Of a stretch of 64,000 nucleotides of DNA, positions 34,401 through 56,395 are shown one piece after another (position 1 is the stretch's first letter; the number at the start of each line of letters is the position of its first letter). The notes beneath the pieces were generated by a model. It had not been told where the DNA came from. It searched no databases and saw only the letters and a program-made list of their open reading frames with translations. Both the position numbers and the translations under genes were made by a program. This DNA is from Streptomyces kronopolitis (GTDB taxonomy: Bacteria; Actinomycetota; Actinomycetes; Streptomycetales; Streptomycetaceae): positions 124,001 to 188,000 of the forward strand of contig NZ_BMND01000010.1 in NCBI RefSeq assembly GCF_014646275.1, given 5' to 3'.

Positions 34401-37400
34401 GGCCGACGGCTGGCGCTATCGCGTCGTGTGGCGTCCCCTCGCGGAGCCCGCGGCCCAGCAACTCGACGGCAGCACCTGGCTGTTGGCGGTCCCGGCCGGG
34501 TACGAGGACGACGCGCTGGTACGCGGCGCCCGCGAGGCACTGGAGGAGGCGGGCGCCCGCACCCACGCACTGACCGTGGACGACAGCGACGGGCTTGCCG
34601 CTCGGCTGTGTGCCGCCTCCGGACCGTTCGCCGGTGTGCTGTCCCTGCTGGCCCTGGACGAGCGGCCGGACCGTACCCAGCCCTGCGTACCCAGCGGCCT
34701 TTCGCTCACCCTCGCACTGCTCCAGGCACTCGGCGAGGCCGGGATCGACGCCCCGCTGTGGTGCGTCACCCGAGGCGCGGTCGCCACCGGTGACACGGCC
34801 AAGCCCACCAGTGGATCCAGCGGTGAGTCCGCGGCGGGCACCGATCACGCGGACCAGGCGCCCACGCATCCCGACCAGGCCGGGATCTGGGGGCTCGGCC
34901 GGGTCGCCGCGCTGGAGCATCCGGAGCGCTGGGGCGGCCTCATCGACCTGTCCGGCCGGGCGGCCGCCGATGGGCAGGAAGTGGCGCTGTTGGCGCGGAT
35001 CCTGGCGACCGGTGGCGACGAGGATCAGCTCGCCGTCCGCGGAGCCGCCGTGTACGGGCGCCGGCTGGTCCCCGCGCCGGTCGCCGGGAAGACCCCGCGG
35101 CGCGCCTGGCGCCCGCGCGGCACCGTCCTCGTCACCGGCGGCACGGGAGCACTCGGCGCCCATATCGCCCACTGGCTCGCGGACAACGGCGCGGAACACC
35201 TCGTCCTCACCGGCCGTCGCGGCGCCGATGTCCCCGGCATCGACGCGCTCTGCTCCGCACTCCGTGACCAGGGGGTTCAGGTCACCGTGGCGGCCTGCGA
35301 CCTCGCCGACGGGCAGGCGGTCGCGGCCCTCGTACGGCAGATCGAGCAGGACGGGGAACCGGTCCGGGCCGTGGTGCACGCCGCCGGCGTCAGCGCCCTC
35401 GGCACACTGGCGCAGGCCGGTCCGCACGACCTCGCGGCCGCGCTCGCCGGCAAGGTCACCGGAGCCGACCATCTGTCCTCCGTACTCGACCCCGCGCAAC
35501 TCGACGCCGTCGTCTACTTCTCCTCCATTTCCGGCACCTGGGGCGTGGCCGAGCACGGCGCGTACGCCGCCGCCAACGCGCTTCTCGACGCCCGCGCCGC
35601 CCGCGGACGGGCCGACGGCCTGCCGGTCCTGTCGGTCGCCTGGGGCCCATGGGCGGGCGGCGGCATGATCTCCGACTCGATCCATGACGTGCTGCGGCGC
35701 CGCGGCGTGCCCGTCATCGCCCCGGACACCGCACTGGCCGCCCTCCAACAGGCGCTCGACCACGACGAGACCGCCCTCGCGGTCGCCGATGTCGACTGGC
35801 AGCAATTCCACAGCGTCTTCACCTCCGTCCGGCCCAGCCGTCTCCTCACCGAGATCCCGCAACTGGCGGAGAGCGGAGACGGAGCGGATGGCGAGGGCGG
35901 CGGTACGGAGCGCGGGGCCGCACGTTCCCCGCTCGCCGAGCGGCTGGCCGGGCTCGATGCCCGGCAGCGTGGCGTGGCGCTGCTGGACCTCGTCCGTGAG
36001 CAGGTCGCCTCGGTGCTCGGCCACGACAAGACGGCCCCGGTCGACCCCGAACGCGCCTTCAAGGAGCTGGGTTTCGACTCGCTGACCGCCGTCGAGCTGC
36101 GCAACCGCCTGGGCCGGGCCACCGGGCTGCGACTGCCCAGGACCGTCGTCTTCGACCATCCCAGCCCGGCCGCGCTCGCCGGCTACGTCGGCACCGAACT
36201 GGCCGGCGAGGAGGAAGGCAGCACGCAGCCGGCCCTCGTCCCCACGCCCACCCCCGCACCCGTCTACGTTTCCGCGGACGACGACCCGATCGCCATCGTG
36301 TCCATGGCCTGCCGGTACCCGGGCGGCGTGCAGTCGCCCGAGGACCTGTGGCGGCTCGTCCGGGAGGGTGTCGACGCGATGTCCGCCTTCCCCACCGACC
36401 GCGGCTGGGACCTCGACGGCCTCTACGACCCCGATGCCGACGAGCCGGGCAGGAGCTACGTCCGGGAGTCCGGGTTCCTGCGCGATGCCGGTGACTTCGA
36501 CGCCGAGTTCTTCGGGATCTCCCCGCGCGAGGCAATCGCCATGGACCCGCAGCAGCGGCTCCTGCTGGAGACCTCCTGGGAGGTCTTCGAGCGGGCGGGT
36601 ATCGACCCCAAGTCCCTGCGCGGCAGCGGCATCGGCGTCTACATGGGCGTCACCGACCAGGAGTACGGGAACCGGCTGCGTACGTCGGCCCCCGAGCAGT
36701 TCGAGGGCTATCTCGCCACCGGGGCCGCCGCGAGCGTCGCCTCCGGCCGGGTCGCCTACACCTTGGGACTGGAGGGCCCGGCCGTCACGGTCGACACGGC
36801 CTGCTCGTCGTCGCTGGTCGCCCTGCACATGGCGGTGCGGGCACTCCGCTCGGGGGAGTGCCCGCTCGCCGTGGCCGGAGCGGCGATGGTCATGGCCGAC
36901 CCCGGTCCCTTCATCGGCTTCAGCCGGCAGCGGGGGCTGGCGCGGGACGGCCGGTGCAAGCCGTTCTCGGCGGCGGCCGACGGCTTCGCGCTCTCCGAGG
37001 GCGTCGGTGTCCTGCTGGTGGAACGCCTCTCGGACGCCCGCCGCAACGGGCACCCGGTGCTGGCGGTCGTCCGGGGCACGGCCATCAACCAGGACGGCGC
37101 CTCGAACGGTCTGACCGCGCCGAACGGCCCCTCACAGCAGCGGGTGATCCGTGCCGCGCTCGCCGACGCCGGTCTCCCGGCCGGTGCGGTCGACGTGGTG
37201 GAGGCGCACGGTACGGGTACGTCGCTGGGTGACCCGATCGAGGCGCAGGCGCTTTTGGCGACGTACGGGCAGGAGCGGGAGTCGGACCGGCCGCTGTGGC
37301 TCGGCTCGGTCAAGTCGAACATCGGACACACCCAGACCGTCTCGGGTGTGGCCGGCGTCATGAAGATGGTGCTCGCCATGCGGCACGGCGAACTGCCGGC

Positions 37401-40400
37401 GACCCTGCACGTGGACGAGCCGTCGCCGCACGTGGACTGGTCGTCGGGCGCGGTGGAACTGCTCACCGAGGCCCGGCCGTGGACCTCGGATGACGGCCAC
37501 CCGCGCCGCGCGGGCGTCTCCTCCTTCGGCATCAGCGGGACCAATGCACATGTGATCGTGGAGCAGCCCGAGCCGACCGAGGCGGAAGCCGTCGCGCCGT
37601 CGTCGGCTTCGGGTGTGGTCGTTCCGTGGGTGCTGTCCGGGCGGTCCGCCGAGGCGTTGGTGGCCCAGGCGGAGCGGCTGGCGTCACGGGTGGTGGGCAG
37701 CGACTGGTCGCCGGTGGAGGTGGGATGGTCCCTGGTGGCCGCACGGTCGTCGTTCGAGCACCGGGCGGTGGTCGTGGGCTCCGAGACGGCTGAACTCGCC
37801 GTCAAATTGCGAGAGTTGGATGCCGCTTCATCGGTTGGTGACCCGGGTCGTACGGTGTTCGTCTTCCCGGGGCAGGGGTCGCAGTGGGTTGGTATGGCGG
37901 TGGAGTTGTTGGACTCCTCGCCCGTCTTCGCGGGTCGGTTGGCGGAGTGTGGGGCGGCGTTGGAGCCGTTCACGGACTGGTCGCTGAGTGAGGTGCTGCG
38001 GGGGGTTGAGGGCGCGCCTGGCCTGGACCGGGTGGATGTGGTTCAGCCGGTGTTGTGGGCCGTGATGGTGTCGCTGGCCGAGGTCTGGCGCGCTCATGGC
38101 GTGGAGCCTGCGGCCGTCGTCGGTCACAGTCAGGGCGAGATCGCGGCGGCCTGTGTCGCCGGGGCGTTGACCCTGGAGGACGGCGCCCGGGTTGTGGCGC
38201 TGCGCAGCCAGGCCATCCGCGCGCTCTCCGGCCGTGGCGGAATGGTGTCCGTGGCGCTGCCGTCGTCGGAGGTCCCGGAGCTTGTCGAGGCGTGGAGCGG
38301 CCGCATTTCGATGGCGGCGGTCAACGGCCCCACCTCCGTGGTGGTCTCCGGTGACGCGGACGCGCTCGATGAGCTGATGGGCGTGTGCCGTGAGCGTGAG
38401 ATCCGGGCTCGCCGCATCGACGTGGACTACGCCTCGCACTCGGCCCATGTGGAGTCGATCGAGAAGACACTGGCGGAGGTCCTGGCGCCGGTCGCGCCCC
38501 GCAAGTCGTCCGTGCCGCTCTTCTCGACCGTGACGGGGGACTGGCTGGACACGACGGAGATGGACGCCGGGTACTGGTACACGAACCTGCGGCGGACCGT
38601 GGAGTTCGCGCCCGCCATCGAGGCCCTCACCGCCGCAGGACACCGCACCTTCGTGGAGGTCAGCCCGCACCCCGTACTCACCGTGCCACTCCAGGAGACC
38701 GCCGAGGTGGCCGATGTCGAGGCGGTGGTCACGGGGACTCTGCGTCGTGATGACGGTGGTCTGTCGCGGCTCTACACCTCGCTCGGTGAGCTGTATGTGC
38801 AGGGCGTGGACGTGGATTGGTCCCCGGCGTTCGCCGCGCCCCGGCCCAAGGTCGTCGATTTGCCTACCTACGCCTTCCAGCACCGCCACTACTGGCTCGA
38901 ATCGGGTCAGTCGTCGCCGGGTGGTGTGGTTGATCCGGTGGATGTGCGGTTCTGGGATGCGGTGGAGCGGGCGGATGTGGAGGGTCTGGCGGCGACGTTG
39001 GGTCTGACGGATTCGGGTGCGTTGGGTGAGGTGTTGCCGGCGTTGTCGTCGTGGCGGCAGGGTCGTCAGCAGCGCAGCACGGTCGACAGCTGGCGCTACC
39101 GGATCGCCTGGCGGTCCCAACCCGAGCCGAAGCAGGGCGAGTTGGACGGCAGCTGGGTGATCGCCGTACCCGACGACCACCTGGACGACGACCTGGTGCA
39201 GGCGACCTCCCGCCTCCTCGGCGAACGCGCTCGCCTCATGCCCATATCGGCCACCGCCGACCGCGCGGACCTGACGGCGCGGCTCGCGGCGCTGCACGGT
39301 GACGCCGATGCCCCGCTGCACGTGGTGTCGCTGCTCGCGCTGGACGACCGGGAGGCCGGCGGCCGGCGGGGAGTGCCCGGCAGCCTGCTCAGCACCCTGG
39401 CGCTCACCCAGGCACTCGCCGACACGGAACGGAAGGCCCGCCTCTGGGCGGTCACCCAGGGCGCTGTCTCCACCGATGCCGCGGCCGGGGGGCCGGGATC
39501 CGACCTGGCCTCCGACCCGATACGCCATCCCGGCCAGGCGGCCATCTGGGGTCTGGCCAGGGTCTTCGGCCTCGATCACGATGACCGCAGGGGCGGCCTG
39601 ATCGATCTGCCCGGGACCCTGGACGACGACGCGCTGCGCCGTTTCCTGTCGCTGCTCAGCGGCGGCGGCAGCAGTCGGGACGAGTACGCGGTCCGCCCGT
39701 CCGGCGTCCATGCCCGGCGCATGGTGCGGGCGCCCCTCGACCCGTCGTCCGCCGCCACGCCGTGGCAGCCGCGCGGCACGGTCCTGATCACCGGGGGCAC
39801 CGGGGCGCTCGGCGCCCATGTGGCGCGGGCGCTCGCGGACGGCGGTGCCGAGCACCTGGTACTCGCCGGCAGGCGTGGGCCCGACGCCCCGGGCGCGGCC
39901 GAGCTGTCCGCCGAACTGACGGCACTCGGCGCGCGCGTCACGGTGGCCGCCTGCGATGTCACCGACCGGGCCGCGCTGGCCAAGCTGCTGGACTCGCTCA
40001 CCGACGAGGCACCGCTGACCGCCGTGGTGCACACCGCGGGCGTCGTCGGCGAGGCCCGCCCCCTCGACGAGACCTCCCTCGACGACGCCATGGCCGCCGT
40101 GCACGCCAAGATCTCCGGCGCCTGGCACCTCGATGAGCTGCTGGCTGATCACCCGCTGGACGCCTTCGTGCTGTTCTCCTCCGGCGCCGGAGTGTGGGGC
40201 AACGGCGGACAGGGCCCGTATGCGGCGGCCAACGCGACCCTCGACGCCCTCGCCGCCTGGCGCCGCGCCCAGGGCCGCCCGGCCACCTCCATCGCCTGGG
40301 GCGCCTGGGACGGCGGCGGCATGGTCGACGAGGCCGTGGCCGAGCAGCTGAGCCGCCGCGGGGTGCCCGCCATGAACCCCGCACTCGCCGTGCACGCGCT

Positions 40401-41103
40401 GCGCGAGGCCGTCGACCAGGCGGAGACCACCCTCGTCGTCGCCGACATCCGATGGGACCGCTTCCTCCCCGCCTACACGGTCAGCGGGCACCGGCCCCTC
40501 CTGGACGAACTCCCCGACGTGCGGCAGCTGCTCGCCGACCAGAAGGAGGAGGCACCGGCGGACAAGACCGGGGAGAAGGGTTCGGACCTGCCGGAGCGGC
40601 TGGCCGCGCTGGCGGAACCCAAGCGCAAGCGGATGCTCCTGGACCTCGTCCGCACCCACGCCTCCGCCGTGCTGGGACACTCCTCGACCGAGGCGGTCCG
40701 GCCCGCACGGGCCTTCCGCGAGCTGGGCTTCGACTCCCTCACCGGAGTGGAGCTGCGCAACCGGCTCAACACGGCCACCGGACTGAAACTCCCCGCCACT
40801 CTGGTCTTCGACCACCCCACCCCGACCGCACTCGCCGCGTACCTGCGGGACGCCCTGCTCCCCCCGGAGCCGGAGGCCGGGAGCGACCTCCCGGTGCTCC
40901 CCGAGCTGCGACAGGTCGCGAGCGCACTGCAAGCGGCCACCGACGACGACACCCGGCGGGCGCTCACCGAAGGGCTGCGCGGCCTGCTCGCCCACTGGGA
41001 AGGCCAGGAGTCGCCACCGGCACAGACCGTCGACGACGAACTCGCGGAAGCGAGCGATGAGGACATGTTCGACCTGATTGACAGGGAACTCGGGATCGGC
41101 TGA
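28453..41103 (+). CDS. Type I modular polyketide synthase, loading module and modules 1-2
   Basis: A 4216-residue megasynthase: KSQ-ATmm-ACP / KS-ATmm-KR-ACP / KS-ATmm-KR-ACP. The loading KS has Gln in place of Cys (DTAQSSSLV, Q183), the hallmark of a decarboxylase that makes the starter; its AT carries GHSQG and YASH, so methylmalonyl gives a propionyl starter. Both extension modules are predicted to add methylmalonate and reduce to hydroxyls. The C-terminus (ASDEDMFDLIDRELGIG) is a docking helix for the next protein. The ATG at 28453 has AGGGAG at 8-nt spacing. The 46-bp gap to PKS gene 2 implies one operon. The protein acts in the cytoplasm on acyl carrier-bound chains. The final product is not identified. 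Confidence 0.95.
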   Translation: MNGSEPAGSRIPSPDGEPIAVIGLSCRLPGAADPDALWQLLRDGRSALTEAPADRWTTELLAESGLSEPPQGGFLDDVAGFDAAFFGVSPREAQSMAPQQRLALELGWEALESARIRPERLHGHRTGVYIGATVEDYAVLVHQQGPEALDHHTPTGLNRGLIANRLSYHLGLRGPSMTLDTAQSSSLVAVQTACDSLRRGDCDTALAGGVHLNLAPESTLAMARFGALSPSGRCHTFDARADGFVRGEGGGLVVLKPLSKALADGDHVHCVIRGGAVNNDGGGPGLTTPDAAAQEEVLRLACARAGVRPGDLGYVELHGTGTKVGDPIEAASLGAAFGTDPHRSTPLPVGSVKTNIGHLEGAAGIAGLLKVVLCVAHGHLVPSLNFTTPHPDIPLDALNLRVQTETGAWTAEEGRQLVAGVSSFGMGGTNAHLIVAGTAGSREASDAVADAGADVTVPWVVSGRSADALVAQAERLVSRVTDSGLSPAEVGWSLLASRSSFEHRAVVVGSRIDELTAGVRALADGRPDAAVTIGEAPDVIGDTATDRSGKTVFVFPGQGSQWAGMAVELLDSSPVFAGRLAECEAALEPFTDWSLSAVLRGEEGAPGLDRVDVVQPVLWAVMVSLAEVWRAHGVEPAVVVGHSQGEIAAACVAGALTLADGARVVALRSQAIRALAGRGGMVSVALPRPEAEELIEPWGGRISVAAVNGPSSVVVSGDGDVLGRLVEECREREVRARRIEVDYASHSAHVETIEETLKEVLSPVAPRTSTVPLFSTATGDWLDTAEMDAGYWFANLRRTVEFAPAIEALTAAGHHTFVEVSPHPVLTMPVRETVEAAGVEGAVVGTLRRGEGGLARLYTSLGELYVQGVDVDWSPAFAAPRPPLVDLPTYAFQRERHWIEAVAGHPRHTALAPAVPDGPTASPAERSGTNRPTLDVVRDHAAAVLGHRDPSALHAARTFKDLGFDSVTAEELRNRLNRALAVRLPSTALYNHPSPARLARYLDGELLGTAPELTPSQGPAAAPDEPIAIVAMACRYPGGVRSPEDLWQILRDRVDAVSPFPTDRGWHTDGLYDPDPERSGTSYVREGGFLDAASFDAGFFGISPREALAMDPQQRLLLETSWEALERAGIDPTGVRGSLTGVFVGAMAQEYGPRLHQAGQQVEGHVLTGTTTSVASGRIAYTLGLEGPAITVDTACSSSLVALHLAAQALRSGECTLALAGGATVMSRPGMFVEFSRQRGLAPDGRCKPFAAAADGTAWGEGAGILLLERLSEARRHGHPVLAVLRGSATNQDGASNGLSAPNGPSQERVIRAALSAAGLRPSDVDAVEAHGTGTALGDPIEAQALLATYGQERESDRPLWLGSLKSNIGHTQAAAGVAGVIKMVLALRHGLLPETLHLDAPSPHVDWSAGTVRLLSTDQPWQANGQVRRAGVSSFGISGTNAHVIVEQPPAETETETGAEAASARPDAAEPVDGEGAPGNRDDRPVVPWVVHGRTPEALRAQAAALATHLGSLPDAAPYDVAHSLLTTRAALEHRAVLTGADRATLVADLHAVAEGDPGPHTATGSVPTTPASSAVFVFPGQGSQWVGMAVELLDSSPVFAGRLAECEAALEPFTDWSLSEVLRGVEGAPGLDRVDVVQPVLWAVMVSLAEVWRSHGVEPAAVVGHSQGEIAAACVAGALSLDDGARVVALRSKAIRALSGRGGMVSVALSSSDVAKLIEPWGGRVSVAAVNGPTAVVVSGDADALDELMDVCREREVRARRIDVDYASHSTHVESIREELLDLLAPVTPRTAEVPFFSTVTGEWLDTAEMHAGYWYTNLRRTVGFAPAVEALTAAGHRAFVEVSPHPVLTVALQETVEDAGADAVVTGTLRRDDGGLPRLFTSLGTLYAHGVDIDWSPVFADRRPHRVELPTYAFQRQRFWLEPDAPAVAASPEEAAFWTAVGDQDATSLADTLGLPGAEALDAVLPALSSWHKNRRQRSTADGWRYRVVWRPLAEPAAQQLDGSTWLLAVPAGYEDDALVRGAREALEEAGARTHALTVDDSDGLAARLCAASGPFAGVLSLLALDERPDRTQPCVPSGLSLTLALLQALGEAGIDAPLWCVTRGAVATGDTAKPTSGSSGESAAGTDHADQAPTHPDQAGIWGLGRVAALEHPERWGGLIDLSGRAAADGQEVALLARILATGGDEDQLAVRGAAVYGRRLVPAPVAGKTPRRAWRPRGTVLVTGGTGALGAHIAHWLADNGAEHLVLTGRRGADVPGIDALCSALRDQGVQVTVAACDLADGQAVAALVRQIEQDGEPVRAVVHAAGVSALGTLAQAGPHDLAAALAGKVTGADHLSSVLDPAQLDAVVYFSSISGTWGVAEHGAYAAANALLDARAARGRADGLPVLSVAWGPWAGGGMISDSIHDVLRRRGVPVIAPDTALAALQQALDHDETALAVADVDWQQFHSVFTSVRPSRLLTEIPQLAESGDGADGEGGGTERGAARSPLAERLAGLDARQRGVALLDLVREQVASVLGHDKTAPVDPERAFKELGFDSLTAVELRNRLGRATGLRLPRTVVFDHPSPAALAGYVGTELAGEEEGSTQPALVPTPTPAPVYVSADDDPIAIVSMACRYPGGVQSPEDLWRLVREGVDAMSAFPTDRGWDLDGLYDPDADEPGRSYVRESGFLRDAGDFDAEFFGISPREAIAMDPQQRLLLETSWEVFERAGIDPKSLRGSGIGVYMGVTDQEYGNRLRTSAPEQFEGYLATGAAASVASGRVAYTLGLEGPAVTVDTACSSSLVALHMAVRALRSGECPLAVAGAAMVMADPGPFIGFSRQRGLARDGRCKPFSAAADGFALSEGVGVLLVERLSDARRNGHPVLAVVRGTAINQDGASNGLTAPNGPSQQRVIRAALADAGLPAGAVDVVEAHGTGTSLGDPIEAQALLATYGQERESDRPLWLGSVKSNIGHTQTVSGVAGVMKMVLAMRHGELPATLHVDEPSPHVDWSSGAVELLTEARPWTSDDGHPRRAGVSSFGISGTNAHVIVEQPEPTEAEAVAPSSASGVVVPWVLSGRSAEALVAQAERLASRVVGSDWSPVEVGWSLVAARSSFEHRAVVVGSETAELAVKLRELDAASSVGDPGRTVFVFPGQGSQWVGMAVELLDSSPVFAGRLAECGAALEPFTDWSLSEVLRGVEGAPGLDRVDVVQPVLWAVMVSLAEVWRAHGVEPAAVVGHSQGEIAAACVAGALTLEDGARVVALRSQAIRALSGRGGMVSVALPSSEVPELVEAWSGRISMAAVNGPTSVVVSGDADALDELMGVCREREIRARRIDVDYASHSAHVESIEKTLAEVLAPVAPRKSSVPLFSTVTGDWLDTTEMDAGYWYTNLRRTVEFAPAIEALTAAGHRTFVEVSPHPVLTVPLQETAEVADVEAVVTGTLRRDDGGLSRLYTSLGELYVQGVDVDWSPAFAAPRPKVVDLPTYAFQHRHYWLESGQSSPGGVVDPVDVRFWDAVERADVEGLAATLGLTDSGALGEVLPALSSWRQGRQQRSTVDSWRYRIAWRSQPEPKQGELDGSWVIAVPDDHLDDDLVQATSRLLGERARLMPISATADRADLTARLAALHGDADAPLHVVSLLALDDREAGGRRGVPGSLLSTLALTQALADTERKARLWAVTQGAVSTDAAAGGPGSDLASDPIRHPGQAAIWGLARVFGLDHDDRRGGLIDLPGTLDDDALRRFLSLLSGGGSSRDEYAVRPSGVHARRMVRAPLDPSSAATPWQPRGTVLITGGTGALGAHVARALADGGAEHLVLAGRRGPDAPGAAELSAELTALGARVTVAACDVTDRAALAKLLDSLTDEAPLTAVVHTAGVVGEARPLDETSLDDAMAAVHAKISGAWHLDELLADHPLDAFVLFSSGAGVWGNGGQGPYAAANATLDALAAWRRAQGRPATSIAWGAWDGGGMVDEAVAEQLSRRGVPAMNPALAVHALREAVDQAETTLVVADIRWDRFLPAYTVSGHRPLLDELPDVRQLLADQKEEAPADKTGEKGSDLPERLAALAEPKRKRMLLDLVRTHASAVLGHSSTEAVRPARAFRELGFDSLTGVELRNRLNTATGLKLPATLVFDHPTPTALAAYLRDALLPPEPEAGSDLPVLPELRQVASALQAATDDDTRRALTEGLRGLLAHWEGQESPPAQTVDDELAEASDEDMFDLIDRELGIG
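28501..31460 (+). other. PKS loading module (KSQ-ATmm-ACP)
   Basis: The KSQ active site is Q183, codon CAG 28999-29001. The His motifs LHGTGT and TNIGHLEG are kept, so decarboxylation is expected. AT: catalytic S643 in GHSQG and YASH at 743-746, both methylmalonyl signatures. ACP: phosphopantetheine Ser S966 in DLGFDSVTA. Expected starter: propionyl from methylmalonyl-CoA. Confidence 0.9.
31525..36200 (+). other. PKS module 1 (KS-ATmm-KR-ACP)
   Basis: KS Cys C1196 in DTACSSS. AT S1668 in GHSQG with YASH at 1768. No DH; instead a dimerisation element (FWTAVGDQDATSLADTLGL) precedes the KR. KR Tyr Y2371 with W at 2363 and H at 2368, and no LDD motif: an A-type ketoreductase, A2 by the His three residues before Tyr, which would predict epimerised methyl and L-hydroxyl. 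ACP S2543. Confidence 0.88.
36283..40860 (+). other. PKS module 2 (KS-ATmm-KR-ACP)
   Basis: KS Cys C2784. AT S3226 in GHSQG with YASH at 3326. Dimerisation element [21 protein letters not shown] Tyr Y3923 with W at 3915 and Q in the third position before Tyr, no LDD: A1-type (no epimerisation, L-hydroxyl). ACP S4095. Confidence 0.88.
38902..39066 (+). repeat. Near-identical post-AT segment shared by modules 2 and 3
   Basis: This segment and 43946-44110 (offset 5044) are nearly identical at DNA level, with only a handful of differences including third positions. They encode the end of the AT linker and the dimerisation element. Together with the AT repeats this suggests gene conversion or recent module duplication. 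Confidence 0.8.
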
Positions 41104-41149
41104 TCCGGAACGCACACCGACCGCCGGTTTCTTGAAGGGCTGACGCTAC

Positions 41150-56083
<14,934 letters not shown>

Positions 56084-56101
56084 CGCGCTGAGCGCCCGCA
56101 C

Positions 56102-56141
56102 ACCGGCTCCGGCCCGCCCACCGAGGGCGGCCGGAGCCGGT
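56102..56141 (+). terminator. Strong hairpin terminator after PKS gene 2
   Basis: ACCGGCTCCGGCC (56102-56114) pairs perfectly with GGCCGGAGCCGGT (56129-56141), 13 bp. An inner GCCC/GGGC continuation beyond one bulge leaves a 5-nt loop. It starts 19 bp after the stop codon. Confidence 0.8.
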
Positions 56142-56244
56142 CTCGTCATACAGCGCGGACAAGGGCCGCCGTCCCCGGGCCGCGCCCCTGCACAGCGCGC
56201 CGCCGGACGCCCGGCAGCCCCCGTCGAGACCGGTCCGGCACCTC

Positions 56245-56260
56245 CTAGGGGTTCTCTTAG
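56245..56260 (+). promoter_or_regulatory. PimM-like operator upstream of PKS gene 3
   Basis: CTAGGGGTTCTCTTAG matches 12 of 16 positions of the PAS-LuxR consensus and 13 of 16 of the site before PKS gene 1. It ends 135 bp before the GTG start. Confidence 0.6.
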
Positions 56261-56395
56261 AGTCCCCGGCCAGCGCTCAAAACGGCCGACCGGCGGCCAC
56301 AGAATGTGATCAGCGAGTAGAGATTCCAGCGTCGTGGTCGCCGGTGTGAGGCAGGCCGCCGGTCCGCCGAGCGGTCCGGGGAAGGGAGCTGAACG

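Larger units (their letters stand above)
56084..56395. promoter_or_regulatory. Intergenic region between PKS genes 2 and 3
   Basis: This 312-bp gap contains a terminator (56102-56141) and then a PimM-like operator (56245-56260), so PKS gene 3 most likely has its own regulated promoter. No gene is visible. Confidence 0.7.
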
